Of a stretch of 64,000 nt of DNA, positions 53,612-61,881 are shown in pieces. Origin of the DNA: Flavobacteriaceae bacterium EG-1 (GTDB lineage Bacteria > Bacteroidota > Bacteroidia > Flavobacteriales > Flavobacteriaceae); the NCBI RefSeq assembly GCF_009649685.1, contig NZ_WJPK01000002.1:784202-848201 (forward strand). Reading direction: 5' to 3'. How positions within the stretch are numbered: position 1 is the first letter of the stretch; the number at the start of each line of letters is the position of its first letter. The position numbers were made by a program, and so were the translations under genes. The notes beneath the pieces are model-generated. The model saw only the letters and a list, made by a program, of their open reading frames with translations. It was not told the DNA's origin and did not search any database.

Positions 53612-54727
53612 ATGGATTCTAAATTAAATTCAGATTCAAAAAATAGGCTTCTTTCATTAGACACTTTGCGTGGTTTTGATATGCTTTGGATTATTGGAGG
53701 TGGATCTTTTATAGGAGCACTAGCTAAGGCTACTAAATGGAGTTGGGTAGAGGTTTTAGCCGAACAAATGCATCATGTACCTTGGGAAGGTTTTCATTTT
53801 GAAGATTTAATTTTTCCGCTATTCATGTTTATGTCTGGGGTGGCAATTCCATTTGCGCTAATTAGTAAATTAGAAAAGGGTGTTCAAAAATCTGTTCTCG
53901 TTAAGAAAGTTTTTAAAAGAATGGTTTTATTGGTTCTTTTAGGATTAATATATAATGGAGCTTTAAAAAATGGATTTTCAGATTTACGTTATTTAAGTGT
54001 ATTATCTCAAATAGGAATTGGTTACTTTTTTGCCTCAATAATTGTCTTATTTACAAGGAATTTTAAAGTACAAATTTTATGGTTAGTCGGAATTATGATT
54101 GCAATAACCATCTTACAACTTTTTGTACCGGTACCCGGATTTGGAGCTGGTGTAATTACACCTGAAGGAAGTATGAATGCATGGATAGACCAACAATTTT
54201 TGCCTGGTAAATTAATTTATGACACGTATGATCCTGAGGGTATTTTATCTATTGTTTCTGCTACAGTAATTACATTATTTGGTTTTTTTGCTGGTACCAT
54301 TCTTCGAAAAAAAGCATTCTCACAAATAAAAAAAACCGGTTTGCTAGTTAGTATTGGAATTCCATTAATTCTTCTAGCGCTATTATGTTCACCTATTTAC
54401 CCAATAGTTAAAAATATATGGACAGTTACTTTTAATATGCTCACAGCAGGAATAAGTTTCTTACTTATGGCGTTGTTCTATTATGTAATAGATGTGCTTA
54501 ATTGGCGCAACTGGACTTTCTTTTTCAGGGTAATTGGAATGAATTCGATTACCATATACATGGGCGTAAAAATTATTGATTTTTGGCATACTTCTCGATT
54601 TTTTTTGGGCTTTATAGCAAAACCAACAGGTGAATTTGGTAATGTTATTGTTGTTATGGGAGTAATAGCTCTTGAATGGCTTTTCCTATATTACCTGTAC
54701 AAAAAGAAGATTTTTTTAAGAGTATAA
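53612..54727 (+). CDS. nagX: NagX/HGSNAT-like membrane acyltransferase (DUF5009), second copy
   Basis: A 371-residue polytopic membrane protein related to the one at 41312. Shared landmarks are RLLSLDTLRGFDM near the N-terminus, HHVPWEGFHFEDLIFPLFMFMSGVAIPF (about 54-81, with His 55 of the HGSNAT-like HxxWxG motif), repeated basic loops, and a C-terminal LFLYYLYKKKIFLRV that mirrors MYKKKIFIRI in the first copy. It is predicted to move acetyl groups across the inner membrane or transport amino sugars. An intrinsic terminator lies just upstream, so expression may be reduced or separate from susCD. Why two copies exist is not clear. Confidence 0.87.
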   Translation: MDSKLNSDSKNRLLSLDTLRGFDMLWIIGGGSFIGALAKATKWSWVEVLAEQMHHVPWEGFHFEDLIFPLFMFMSGVAIPFALISKLEKGVQKSVLVKKVFKRMVLLVLLGLIYNGALKNGFSDLRYLSVLSQIGIGYFFASIIVLFTRNFKVQILWLVGIMIAITILQLFVPVPGFGAGVITPEGSMNAWIDQQFLPGKLIYDTYDPEGILSIVSATVITLFGFFAGTILRKKAFSQIKKTGLLVSIGIPLILLALLCSPIYPIVKNIWTVTFNMLTAGISFLLMALFYYVIDVLNWRNWTFFFRVIGMNSITIYMGVKIIDFWHTSRFFLGFIAKPTGEFGNVIVVMGVIALEWLFLYYLYKKKIFLRV

Positions 54728-54834
54728 TATATACTTAAATAGCTGCATTTTTATAGCATTCTATGTTCTATTTGTTTGTAGTTAATAGAATGCGATAATG
54801 TATTTTTGTTATTAAATGTCGTAAGAAAGTCGTT

Positions 54835-56412
54835 ATGCAGAAGCATGTTTTATTTTGCCTATTATTTGTTCTGTTGCTTTTCAATGGATGTAAACATGAG
54901 CAAAAAAGCACTGCACAAAAAGTAATACCTGAATCTAATTTATCAGGAAAAGAATTAGCTGAAATTCATTGTGCTAGTTGTCACCTATATGTCGCTCCAA
55001 AAGCATTGCCAAAAAATAGTTGGAAATTTGATGTGTTACCTGCAATGGCAAACCGCTTAGGGATTTTTAATGGTAAACATCAACCTGATAGTATTTTCGG
55101 TTCTTCAAGAAATGCTTTAGTTGTAAAAGAGGCCAATATATTTCCTGATGGACCATTAATAGCTAATGCAGATTGGCAAAAAATATTTAAGTACTACATA
55201 AATAACTCACCAGATTCCATCGGTTTTTCAAAACAAAACAAAATTCTTAAAAATGGTCTAAAACATTTTAAGTATAAAGAAGCCAGTTATGCCGACAAGC
55301 CATCATTCACATCAATGGTGAAGATTTTACCGAATAAAAAAGGACTTGTTTTTAGTGATGGAAAAAGAAATAACAACAAGCTGACATTTTTAGATTTCAA
55401 TTTAAATCGAAAATATAGTTTACGTCTAAAAGATACTCCCATAAATTATTACGAAAGTCAAGACACCGTTTTTTTAACGACTATTGGACGTAATATTTTT
55501 CCAAATGATTTGTCTGATGGCGCTATACATCGCTTAACTTTAGATAGTACAAAACAACTTACTAAACTACATGCGCCTTTTATTTCGGAAATGCAGCGAC
55601 CTGTGCATATGAATTTTGGGGATCTGAATGCTGATGGTTTTGAAGATTTACTAGCTTGTGAATATGGCGACCTTACTGGTAAACTTGTATGGTATGAGAA
55701 TAAGCAAAATAACGCCTATAAAGCACATTTACTTAAGAATGCCCCTGGTGCTATTAAAACTATTATTAAAGATGGTAATGCTGACGGATTTAATGATGTT
55801 TTTGTTTTAATGGCTCAAGGAAATGAAGGTCTTTTTTATTTTGAAAATGATCGTAAAGGTGGCTTCATTGAAAAACAATTACTTTCTTTTTCACCACTTA
55901 ATGGAAGTCAAAATTTCGATTTAGTTGATTTTAATAAAGATGGTTTTGATGATATTCTATACGTCTGTGGCGATAATGCTGATAAAACGCCTTTCTTAAA
56001 AGATTATCATGGGATTTATATTTTTTTAAATGATGGTAACTTAAATTTTATAAAGACTTTTTTCTTTCATCAAAATGGTGCTTACAAAGCCATACCTAAT
56101 GATTATGATTTGGATGGAGATATAGATATTGCATCAATTTCGTATTTTCCAGATTACTTGAATTCTCCTGAAGAGAGTTTTGTTTATTTAGAGAACAAAG
56201 GCGAATTAAACTTTGAGCCTTCATCTTTTAAAGGCGCTTCTAAAGGCAGGTGGATTGTTTTAGATGCTGGTGATATAGATGCAGATGGTGATATTGATTT
56301 AGCCTTAGGGTCTAATGTTCAATTCCTTGCTAAAGGTGATACAACTGGATTGAGTAAAAGATGGCTTACTGAAAGTCCTTCTGTTATTATTCTTGAAAAC
56401 ACGATTAAATAA
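54835..56412 (+). CDS. Lipoprotein with c-type heme motif and FG-GAP propeller
   Basis: A 525-residue lipoprotein (LLFNGC, Cys 19). Soon after the lipid anchor is a c-type heme site, IHCASCHLYV (Cys 46, Cys 49, His 50), in a short cytochrome-like segment of about 110 residues. FG-GAP blades follow with calcium loops DLNADGFEDLLA, DGNADGFNDVFVL, DFNKDGFDDILYV, DLDGDIDIAS and DIDADGDIDLAL. It may pass electrons to or from a redox partner while binding a ligand through the propeller. A link with the secreted oxidoreductases is possible. It lies 107 bases after nagX2 on the same strand. Confidence 0.88.
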   Translation: MQKHVLFCLLFVLLLFNGCKHEQKSTAQKVIPESNLSGKELAEIHCASCHLYVAPKALPKNSWKFDVLPAMANRLGIFNGKHQPDSIFGSSRNALVVKEANIFPDGPLIANADWQKIFKYYINNSPDSIGFSKQNKILKNGLKHFKYKEASYADKPSFTSMVKILPNKKGLVFSDGKRNNNKLTFLDFNLNRKYSLRLKDTPINYYESQDTVFLTTIGRNIFPNDLSDGAIHRLTLDSTKQLTKLHAPFISEMQRPVHMNFGDLNADGFEDLLACEYGDLTGKLVWYENKQNNAYKAHLLKNAPGAIKTIIKDGNADGFNDVFVLMAQGNEGLFYFENDRKGGFIEKQLLSFSPLNGSQNFDLVDFNKDGFDDILYVCGDNADKTPFLKDYHGIYIFLNDGNLNFIKTFFFHQNGAYKAIPNDYDLDGDIDIASISYFPDYLNSPEESFVYLENKGELNFEPSSFKGASKGRWIVLDAGDIDADGDIDLALGSNVQFLAKGDTTGLSKRWLTESPSVIILENTIK

Positions 56413-56440
56413 AGCAGATTTAAGTCAAAGGAACCCTTTT

Positions 56441-57514
56441 CTATTTAGATGTAAATTTCTTGAATTCTGTTTCCAATTCGGTACTGTCTTTTATTCCATC
56501 TAAAACTGCTATTCGATAGGAAAATGTTACCTCGGTATTCGGTTCTAGTGTAAAATTAATCGGTGGTTCTTTACCATTAGTAAATGCTTTTGGACCTAGA
56601 GGATTTGCAGAGAATAAACCGTAGCCACGAGCGTGCCAATAGGTAGGATAGCCTATATTGTTTGGTTGATCCATAATCATTACTGTAACATCGTTTTTAT
56701 TTATGGTGCCAGTAAGGGCCATCCATTTAGCTCGAGTCCCCCAAACATCGGCACCAGTGATACCTTCACTGCTTAAATATTGGCCACTTACACCAGTATT
56801 ATCGGTAACAGGAACATCTGTTTTATTGCCGTTTGCATCACTTAAGGTTACTGGTCCATCACTAGGATGTTCTAGTTCTCTAGCGGTCCTAATTGCGAAC
56901 ATTCCTTCTTTAGTGTCATTAAATGAAACCGTTTCTTCAAGCGCCTTAAAAGTGGTAATTCTATCAATAAATCGTTTCCCTGCTTCTGCATAAAAAACAA
57001 ACTTGGTCTCTTCTTTTATCAGAATAGATTCATCCGGATTTAACCAATTTGCACTTACTACAAGTGTACCACTTTTATGGCCGCTAGTTAAACTAATAAT
57101 TTTATCGTGACGAATGGTACCTAGTTTTTCTTTTGGAGTTTTAATTTCATCAGAATTACCCCAAAAATCAAGTCCGTTTACATCTCCATAATTAAACCAA
57201 GCTCCAATATGGTGTGGGTGATCGGTTCTTTCATTTGGTCTGGTATTTAACGGATAACCGCGTGTAATGGCTTCACCATTTGCTGCAATAATCGGATATA
57301 AGGTTGTTTTTTTAAGTACAGAAATGTCATCAGCATATACATATGATGTAAACAATTTACCATCGATAAAAACATCTACCTTTTTATCAGATTTATTATT
57401 TTCTAATGTTATGTTGTTCGTAGTTCTTATGTCTTTCACTTCAATATCCGCTTTCTTTTCTTTACAAGCGAAATTTAGAGTGATAAGTATTAAAAGTAGA
57501 AGAGCTAATCTCAT
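56441..57514 (-). CDS. DUF6807 (PmoA-like) family lipoprotein
   Basis: A 357-residue lipoprotein (LNFAC, Cys 17). The family is recognised from the segment TLYPIIAANGEAITRGYPL followed by RTDHPHHIGAWFNYGDVNG (about 93-111), where the HPHH motif may bind metal, and by FRxAV-type end SYRIAVLDG. Databases call it DUF6807 or methane oxygenase PmoA, but it is unrelated in role to methane oxidation. Members occur with secreted Gfo/Idh genes in carbohydrate clusters and have no settled activity. It starts 15 bases beyond a terminator that follows the Gfo/Idh gene upstream. Confidence 0.85.
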   Translation of the reverse strand: MRLALLLLILITLNFACKEKKADIEVKDIRTTNNITLENNKSDKKVDVFIDGKLFTSYVYADDISVLKKTTLYPIIAANGEAITRGYPLNTRPNERTDHPHHIGAWFNYGDVNGLDFWGNSDEIKTPKEKLGTIRHDKIISLTSGHKSGTLVVSANWLNPDESILIKEETKFVFYAEAGKRFIDRITTFKALEETVSFNDTKEGMFAIRTARELEHPSDGPVTLSDANGNKTDVPVTDNTGVSGQYLSSEGITGADVWGTRAKWMALTGTINKNDVTVMIMDQPNNIGYPTYWHARGYGLFSANPLGPKAFTNGKEPPINFTLEPNTEVTFSYRIAVLDGIKDSTELETEFKKFTSK

Positions 57515-57528
57515 TTCGAATTTTTATA

Positions 57529-57561
57529 AAAAAAGAGGCATATTCACTTATGCCTCTTTTC
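57529..57561 (-). terminator. Rho-independent terminator between Gfo/Idh and DUF6807 genes
   Basis: On the minus strand a 12-bp perfect stem (57550-57561 with 57532-57543) and 6-base loop run into a seven-T tract. It lies between the Gfo/Idh stop at 57574 and the DUF6807 start at 57514. Confidence 0.88.
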
Positions 57562-57573
57562 TATGATAAATTT

Positions 57574-59055
57574 TTAAATTTTGTTAGGTACTTCATAGCC
57601 CTTTCTATAGTCTCTAGTTAACAATTTACTAGCTTCTTTGTCTTTAACATAAGTTTCATATTTATCATCTATTTGTAATTCTCGCCCTACTCTATATGCA
57701 GCATTAGCAAGCAATGGTAAAACACTAGATTTATGTCCTGTTTCTATGTCGCAAGTAAGTTCTGATTGGTCATTATTCCGAATAGCGGAAATAAAGTTAT
57801 CAAAAATAGCTTCACCGCCACCGCCAGTTAAATTTAATGGATTAAACGATTCATCTTTTTCACCAGATGTTGGCCCAGCTTCATTGTTTCTTCCATAAAA
57901 AGTTTGCCAGTTTCCACCAGCATCAATTTGCATCCAACCTTCAGTTCCTAAAACAATTACGCCAATTTTTACTGGTGATGCCTTACTAGATGCAGAAACT
58001 TTGCCATCACCTGTAATATTAATGTCTGGTAATAGTACGCCCTCTGGATCAGTGAAGATACCTCTAGTTCCAAATTCTAATATTTTACCATCGGCATACT
58101 CAAACATTGAAGTTTGAGTATTTGGTGTGTTTTGTGCAGATTTTGGACCAAAATATCCTCCCATAGAATTTACGCGTAATGGAAGTTCTTCTTTACCTAA
58201 GGCCCAACGTGCAACATCAAATTGGTGTGGTCCTTGGTTACCGGTATCACCGTTGCCATAATCCCAATTCCAATGCCAGTTGTAATGGAATCTATTTCTA
58301 TTAAATGGCTTCTCTGGTGCAGGACCCATCCACATATCATAATGTACATTTTTTAGATACGATTCTGTATATGGCGTTTCGAAACTACCCGACTCAACAT
58401 TCATTTTAAATTGTTCTCCCGGTTTCATGGGACCATCTGGGTACATGCCAATACTTGGTCTTGGCTTAAAACATAGCCCTCTAGTCATATACACTTCTCC
58501 TAATTTTCCATCACGAATAAATTTAATTGCTCGTTGTGTATTTGCGATTGAGCGGTTTTGAAACCCAACCTGAACTAAAACATTATACTTTCTGGCTGCC
58601 TCTATCATTTTTTTACCTTCAAACACATTGTGTGTAGATGGTTTTTCAACATATACGTGTTTTCCAGCTTGCGCTCCCCAAATTGTTGAAAGTGCATGCC
58701 AGTGGTTTGGAGCAGCAACAGAAACGGCATCAACCTCTTTATCATCAAAAATTCGACGCATATCCCATTCGGTTTTTGGACGATAACCAGCAAATTTTTC
58801 AATTTCATCTAATCTATCTTTAAATAGATTTTCATCGATATCAACAAGATATTTTATGCGAACATTTTTCATTTTGCCAAAGTTGTTGATATGGCTACCA
58901 CCTCTTCCGCGAATACCAATAATACCCATTTGTATGGAATCATTCGAACCAAGAATTCTACTATAAGAGGCTGCACTTGTAGATAGCATGGAAACCCCAG
59001 CTATGCCTGCAGAACTCTTTTTAATAAACTTTCTTCTTGAGATACTTTTCTTCAT
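57574..59055 (-). CDS. Exported Gfo/Idh/MocA-family oxidoreductase with Tat signal
   Basis: A 493-residue protein with a clear Tat signal (SISRRKFIKKSSAG, residues 4-17). The Rossmann nucleotide motif is MGIIGIRGRGGSH (about 43-55), and the EKP motif is in HVYVEKPSTHNVFEG. The catalytic-domain segments HYNWHWNWDYGNGDTGNQGPHQFDVARW match secreted Bacteroidota Gfo/Idh enzymes of unknown specificity. It presumably carries a tightly bound NAD cofactor into the periplasm and oxidises a saccharide hydroxyl. It is followed by a terminator, then DUF6807. The upstream gap of 498 bases is divergent with the AGE epimerase gene. Confidence 0.92.
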   Translation of the reverse strand: MKKSISRRKFIKKSSAGIAGVSMLSTSAASYSRILGSNDSIQMGIIGIRGRGGSHINNFGKMKNVRIKYLVDIDENLFKDRLDEIEKFAGYRPKTEWDMRRIFDDKEVDAVSVAAPNHWHALSTIWGAQAGKHVYVEKPSTHNVFEGKKMIEAARKYNVLVQVGFQNRSIANTQRAIKFIRDGKLGEVYMTRGLCFKPRPSIGMYPDGPMKPGEQFKMNVESGSFETPYTESYLKNVHYDMWMGPAPEKPFNRNRFHYNWHWNWDYGNGDTGNQGPHQFDVARWALGKEELPLRVNSMGGYFGPKSAQNTPNTQTSMFEYADGKILEFGTRGIFTDPEGVLLPDINITGDGKVSASSKASPVKIGVIVLGTEGWMQIDAGGNWQTFYGRNNEAGPTSGEKDESFNPLNLTGGGGEAIFDNFISAIRNNDQSELTCDIETGHKSSVLPLLANAAYRVGRELQIDDKYETYVKDKEASKLLTRDYRKGYEVPNKI

Positions 59056-59553
59056 TTTTTGTATTATTTAAATTGTGTTGATTTAGTGTTCAAAAATTTT
59101 GACTTCTATGTTAGGTTGTTAGAGAAAGGATTCAAATTGTAAGCCTAACAAATAAAAAGAAAATATAAGTGCGATACTTCAGTAATATTGCTGATTTTAC
59201 ATAAACATTTAACCTTACAAGGGTTAAAAAAGTATGATTTACATTGTTTTTGATTGAATGTTAATATTTGATGTAAACTCGATAATATAGAAGAAATAAA
59301 GCATAAGTTAAATCCTATATTTGTTTGTAAAGCACCAGAATATATAAAAAGGTTGATTTATTGGCTGTCAAGTAGACTTTATAAAATAGTAGCTTTAAAT
59401 AAGTGATGTTTTAATAGAAATTAAACTTAATAGATAAAATATAATACAGTTCTTCCAAGGAAAAAGAATAACGTTTTTTGTTTAAGATGGACTACAAAAC
59501 TAGGTTCACATATTTACAAACGATTCTAAATCAATCAAGAAAGTTGCTTAAAA
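59056..59553. other. Intergenic region between divergent Gfo/Idh and AGE epimerase genes
   Basis: A 498-base AT-rich spacer with no open frame, tRNA or terminator that I can see. A TATATTTG box at 59316-59323 on the + strand fits the -7 consensus and could start transcription toward the epimerase gene with a leader of about 230 bases, but no -33 TTG lies at the right distance. Confidence 0.55.
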
Positions 59554-60825
59554 ATGAAAGCAAATAAAGACAAAATTCAAAATTTAAAAAATGAATTGTT
59601 TAATCATTTAAATGATGAACTACTTCCTTTTTGGATTGATAAATGTAAAGATGAAAAGAACGGGGGTTTCATTACACATTTTGATAAAGAAGGAAATGAT
59701 ACTGGTGTTGATGAAAAATCAATGTTGGGTCAAGCCCGTTGTATATATAGTTTTTCGGCAGCACATAGAGGCGGTTATGGAGATGGAAAATGTTTAGATT
59801 ATGCCAAACATGGAGTTGATTTTGTAATCGATAAAATGTGGGATGATGAATATGAAGGCTTCGTTTGGATGACGGATAGAAAAGGGAATGTTCTCAATTA
59901 TGAAAAAATAATTTATGGACATAGTTTTATCATCTATGCATTTAGTGAATATACGTTAGCATCTGGAGATCAACGAGGTCTTTTTTATGCTGAAAAGTGT
60001 TTTGATTTACTTCAAAAATATGGGGCCGATACCATGTATGGGGGTTATTTTGAAATGTTTGAGCATGACTGGACCCTAAAAGGGCCTGGAGCTGCTGGAG
60101 GTGACCGTAAAACATTAGATGTACATATGCATTTAATGGAAGCGTTTACAACTTTATATGAGTGTAGTGGCAAAGAATTACATAAAAGAAAATTACTTGA
60201 GATTATAGAGGTCCTTGTACAAAGAATAATCCATCCGAAGTATTTAACAGGAATTCCGCAATTTACTCATGATTGGAAAATAGCACCGCAAATTAAATTT
60301 GATATCGTTTGGGGTTGGGATCGTTTTTCAGAAGAAGGTGTAAAATCTTCACCTGAAGATAATACTAGTTACGGTCATAATGTAGAATTTGCCTGGTTAC
60401 TTATGCATGCTATGGAGATTGCTAATATTCCATTTGAGAAGTATGAAAAAGTAATTAAAACTCAGTTTGATCATGCTTTGGCCGATGGTATAGATTGGGA
60501 TTATGGTGGTGTTTATGTTGAAGGTTCACATTCTGGTGGGGTTACTGATCGTGAAAAAGAATTTTGGCAACAGGCAGAAATGCTCATTGCATTATTACAG
60601 GCATGTATTGTATTCGGATTAGAAAAATATCTGCCTGTTTATGAAAATGTTCATCGCTTTGTATTTGATAAAATGATTAATCACAAAATTGGCGAATGGA
60701 TACCATTAATGAATAGAAAGGGTGAGCCAATTTGGAATCATATGAGTCATAACTGGAAAATAAATTATCATACCCTTCGTGCGGTAATACAATCAATAGA
60801 TCGTATGAATAAATTGTTGAATTAA
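59554..60825 (+). CDS. AGE-family epimerase/isomerase (N-acylglucosamine or cellobiose 2-epimerase)
   Basis: A 423-residue cytoplasmic alpha/alpha-barrel enzyme. Family landmarks are ELLPFWIDKCKDEKNGGFITHFD (about 20-42), LGQARCIYSFSAAHR, YGHSFIIYAFSEYTLASGD, DVHMHLMEAFTTLYE, NTSYGHNVEFAWLLMHA, EFWQQAEMLIALLQA and NWKINYHTLRAV. The catalytic pair of His residues probably lies in SYGHNVEF and NYHTLRA. It inverts C2 of a sugar: N-acetylmannosamine to N-acetylglucosamine, or cellobiose or mannobiose epimerisation. Sequence landmarks lean toward the cellobiose 2-epimerase branch, while context favours an amino sugar. It leads a three-gene operon with the sialidase-like and dipeptidase genes, 15 bases apart. 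Confidence 0.87.
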   Translation: MKANKDKIQNLKNELFNHLNDELLPFWIDKCKDEKNGGFITHFDKEGNDTGVDEKSMLGQARCIYSFSAAHRGGYGDGKCLDYAKHGVDFVIDKMWDDEYEGFVWMTDRKGNVLNYEKIIYGHSFIIYAFSEYTLASGDQRGLFYAEKCFDLLQKYGADTMYGGYFEMFEHDWTLKGPGAAGGDRKTLDVHMHLMEAFTTLYECSGKELHKRKLLEIIEVLVQRIIHPKYLTGIPQFTHDWKIAPQIKFDIVWGWDRFSEEGVKSSPEDNTSYGHNVEFAWLLMHAMEIANIPFEKYEKVIKTQFDHALADGIDWDYGGVYVEGSHSGGVTDREKEFWQQAEMLIALLQACIVFGLEKYLPVYENVHRFVFDKMINHKIGEWIPLMNRKGEPIWNHMSHNWKINYHTLRAVIQSIDRMNKLLN

Positions 60826-60840
60826 ATTAAGTACATTAAA

Positions 60841-61869
60841 ATGAAGCACTTAAAAAATTATTTATACGCTATAACTCTTCTATTTTGGACTTCTATAGTC
60901 GATGCGCAAAACACGGTTGAACGCGATGCTATTTTGTCTGTAGAACGCATATGGGATAGAGCCGTACACAATGCTTTTACCTCTTTAATAGATTTTAATG
61001 GTACCTTATTTTGTGCTTTTAGAGAAAGTAATGGTCATGTTAATGATTCAAATGGTAGTATACGTGTAATTGCATCGGAAGATGGTCAAAATTGGAAATC
61101 GGTAGCACATTTATTTGAGCAAGGAATAGATTTTAGAGACCCGCAATTATCAATTACACCTAATAATAGAATCATGTTAAACATTGGAGGGTCGGTATAT
61201 ACAGCAGGTAAGTTAACCGCAATGTCTCCCAAAGTAAGTTTTAGCAATAATGAAGGAAATTCTTTTTCGAAAGCTGTAAATGTTTCTTTAGATTCTAGTA
61301 TTAAAACTGGTACAGATTGGTTGTGGAGAGCTACCTGGCATAAAGGGAAAGTATATGCTGGAGTATATCAACCTAAAAAAGAAAAATCGGTACAACTAAT
61401 GGTTAGTGAAGATGGTGTTGACTATAAATATATAACCACTTTTGATGTTGTAGAAGGTAATGAAACAACACTTCGGTTTAATAATAATGATGAAATGATA
61501 GCCGTAGTTCGTAGAGGTAGTCATTATAATGGTTCAATTGGAGTTAGTGCGCCCCCTTATAAAAAATGGAAATGGAATGACTTAGAAAAACGACTTGGAG
61601 GACCAGATTTAATGATACTTGATAATAATAGTATGCTCTGCGCAACAAGAGAATATTTGCCTACAAAAACACAAACAATTATTTCGAAAGTAGAATTGAA
61701 TGGTAAAACAACAAAATTACTAACATTACCAAGCGATGGAGATTGTAGCTATCCGGGATTATTGATGAAAGATGATTTTCTACTAATGTCTTACTATTCT
61801 TCCCACGAAGAAAAAACAGCTATTTACCTAGCAAAAATTGCGTACCTGAAAAGTTTATTCGAGAAATAA
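60841..61869 (+). CDS. Sialidase-like exo-glycosidase, exported
   Basis: A 342-residue exported beta-propeller with a signal peptide ending near DAQN (residue 23). An Asp-box-like IASEDGQNWKSV (about 76-87) and SFSNNEGNSFSKAV repeat the SxDxGxxW theme; an N-terminal Arg-rich FCAFRESN (about 58-65) and GDCSYPGLLM near the end match sialidase/BNR-type propellers. It is shorter than classic sialidases, so it may be a distant member with another exo-glycosidase activity. With the epimerase upstream it fits use of N-acetylneuraminate-like or amino-sugar conjugates, but a sialate lyase is not in the window. It is followed by the dipeptidase gene 12 bases on. Confidence 0.82.
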   Translation: MKHLKNYLYAITLLFWTSIVDAQNTVERDAILSVERIWDRAVHNAFTSLIDFNGTLFCAFRESNGHVNDSNGSIRVIASEDGQNWKSVAHLFEQGIDFRDPQLSITPNNRIMLNIGGSVYTAGKLTAMSPKVSFSNNEGNSFSKAVNVSLDSSIKTGTDWLWRATWHKGKVYAGVYQPKKEKSVQLMVSEDGVDYKYITTFDVVEGNETTLRFNNNDEMIAVVRRGSHYNGSIGVSAPPYKKWKWNDLEKRLGGPDLMILDNNSMLCATREYLPTKTQTIISKVELNGKTTKLLTLPSDGDCSYPGLLMKDDFLLMSYYSSHEEKTAIYLAKIAYLKSLFEK

Positions 61870-61881
61870 TTTTATTTGTAA

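Noticed and set aside
56441-57514. Methane monooxygenase subunit (PmoA) as suggested by the family nickname
   Set aside because: The protein is a soluble lipoprotein with a DUF6807 beta-rich pattern and lacks the membrane helices of methane monooxygenase PmoA.
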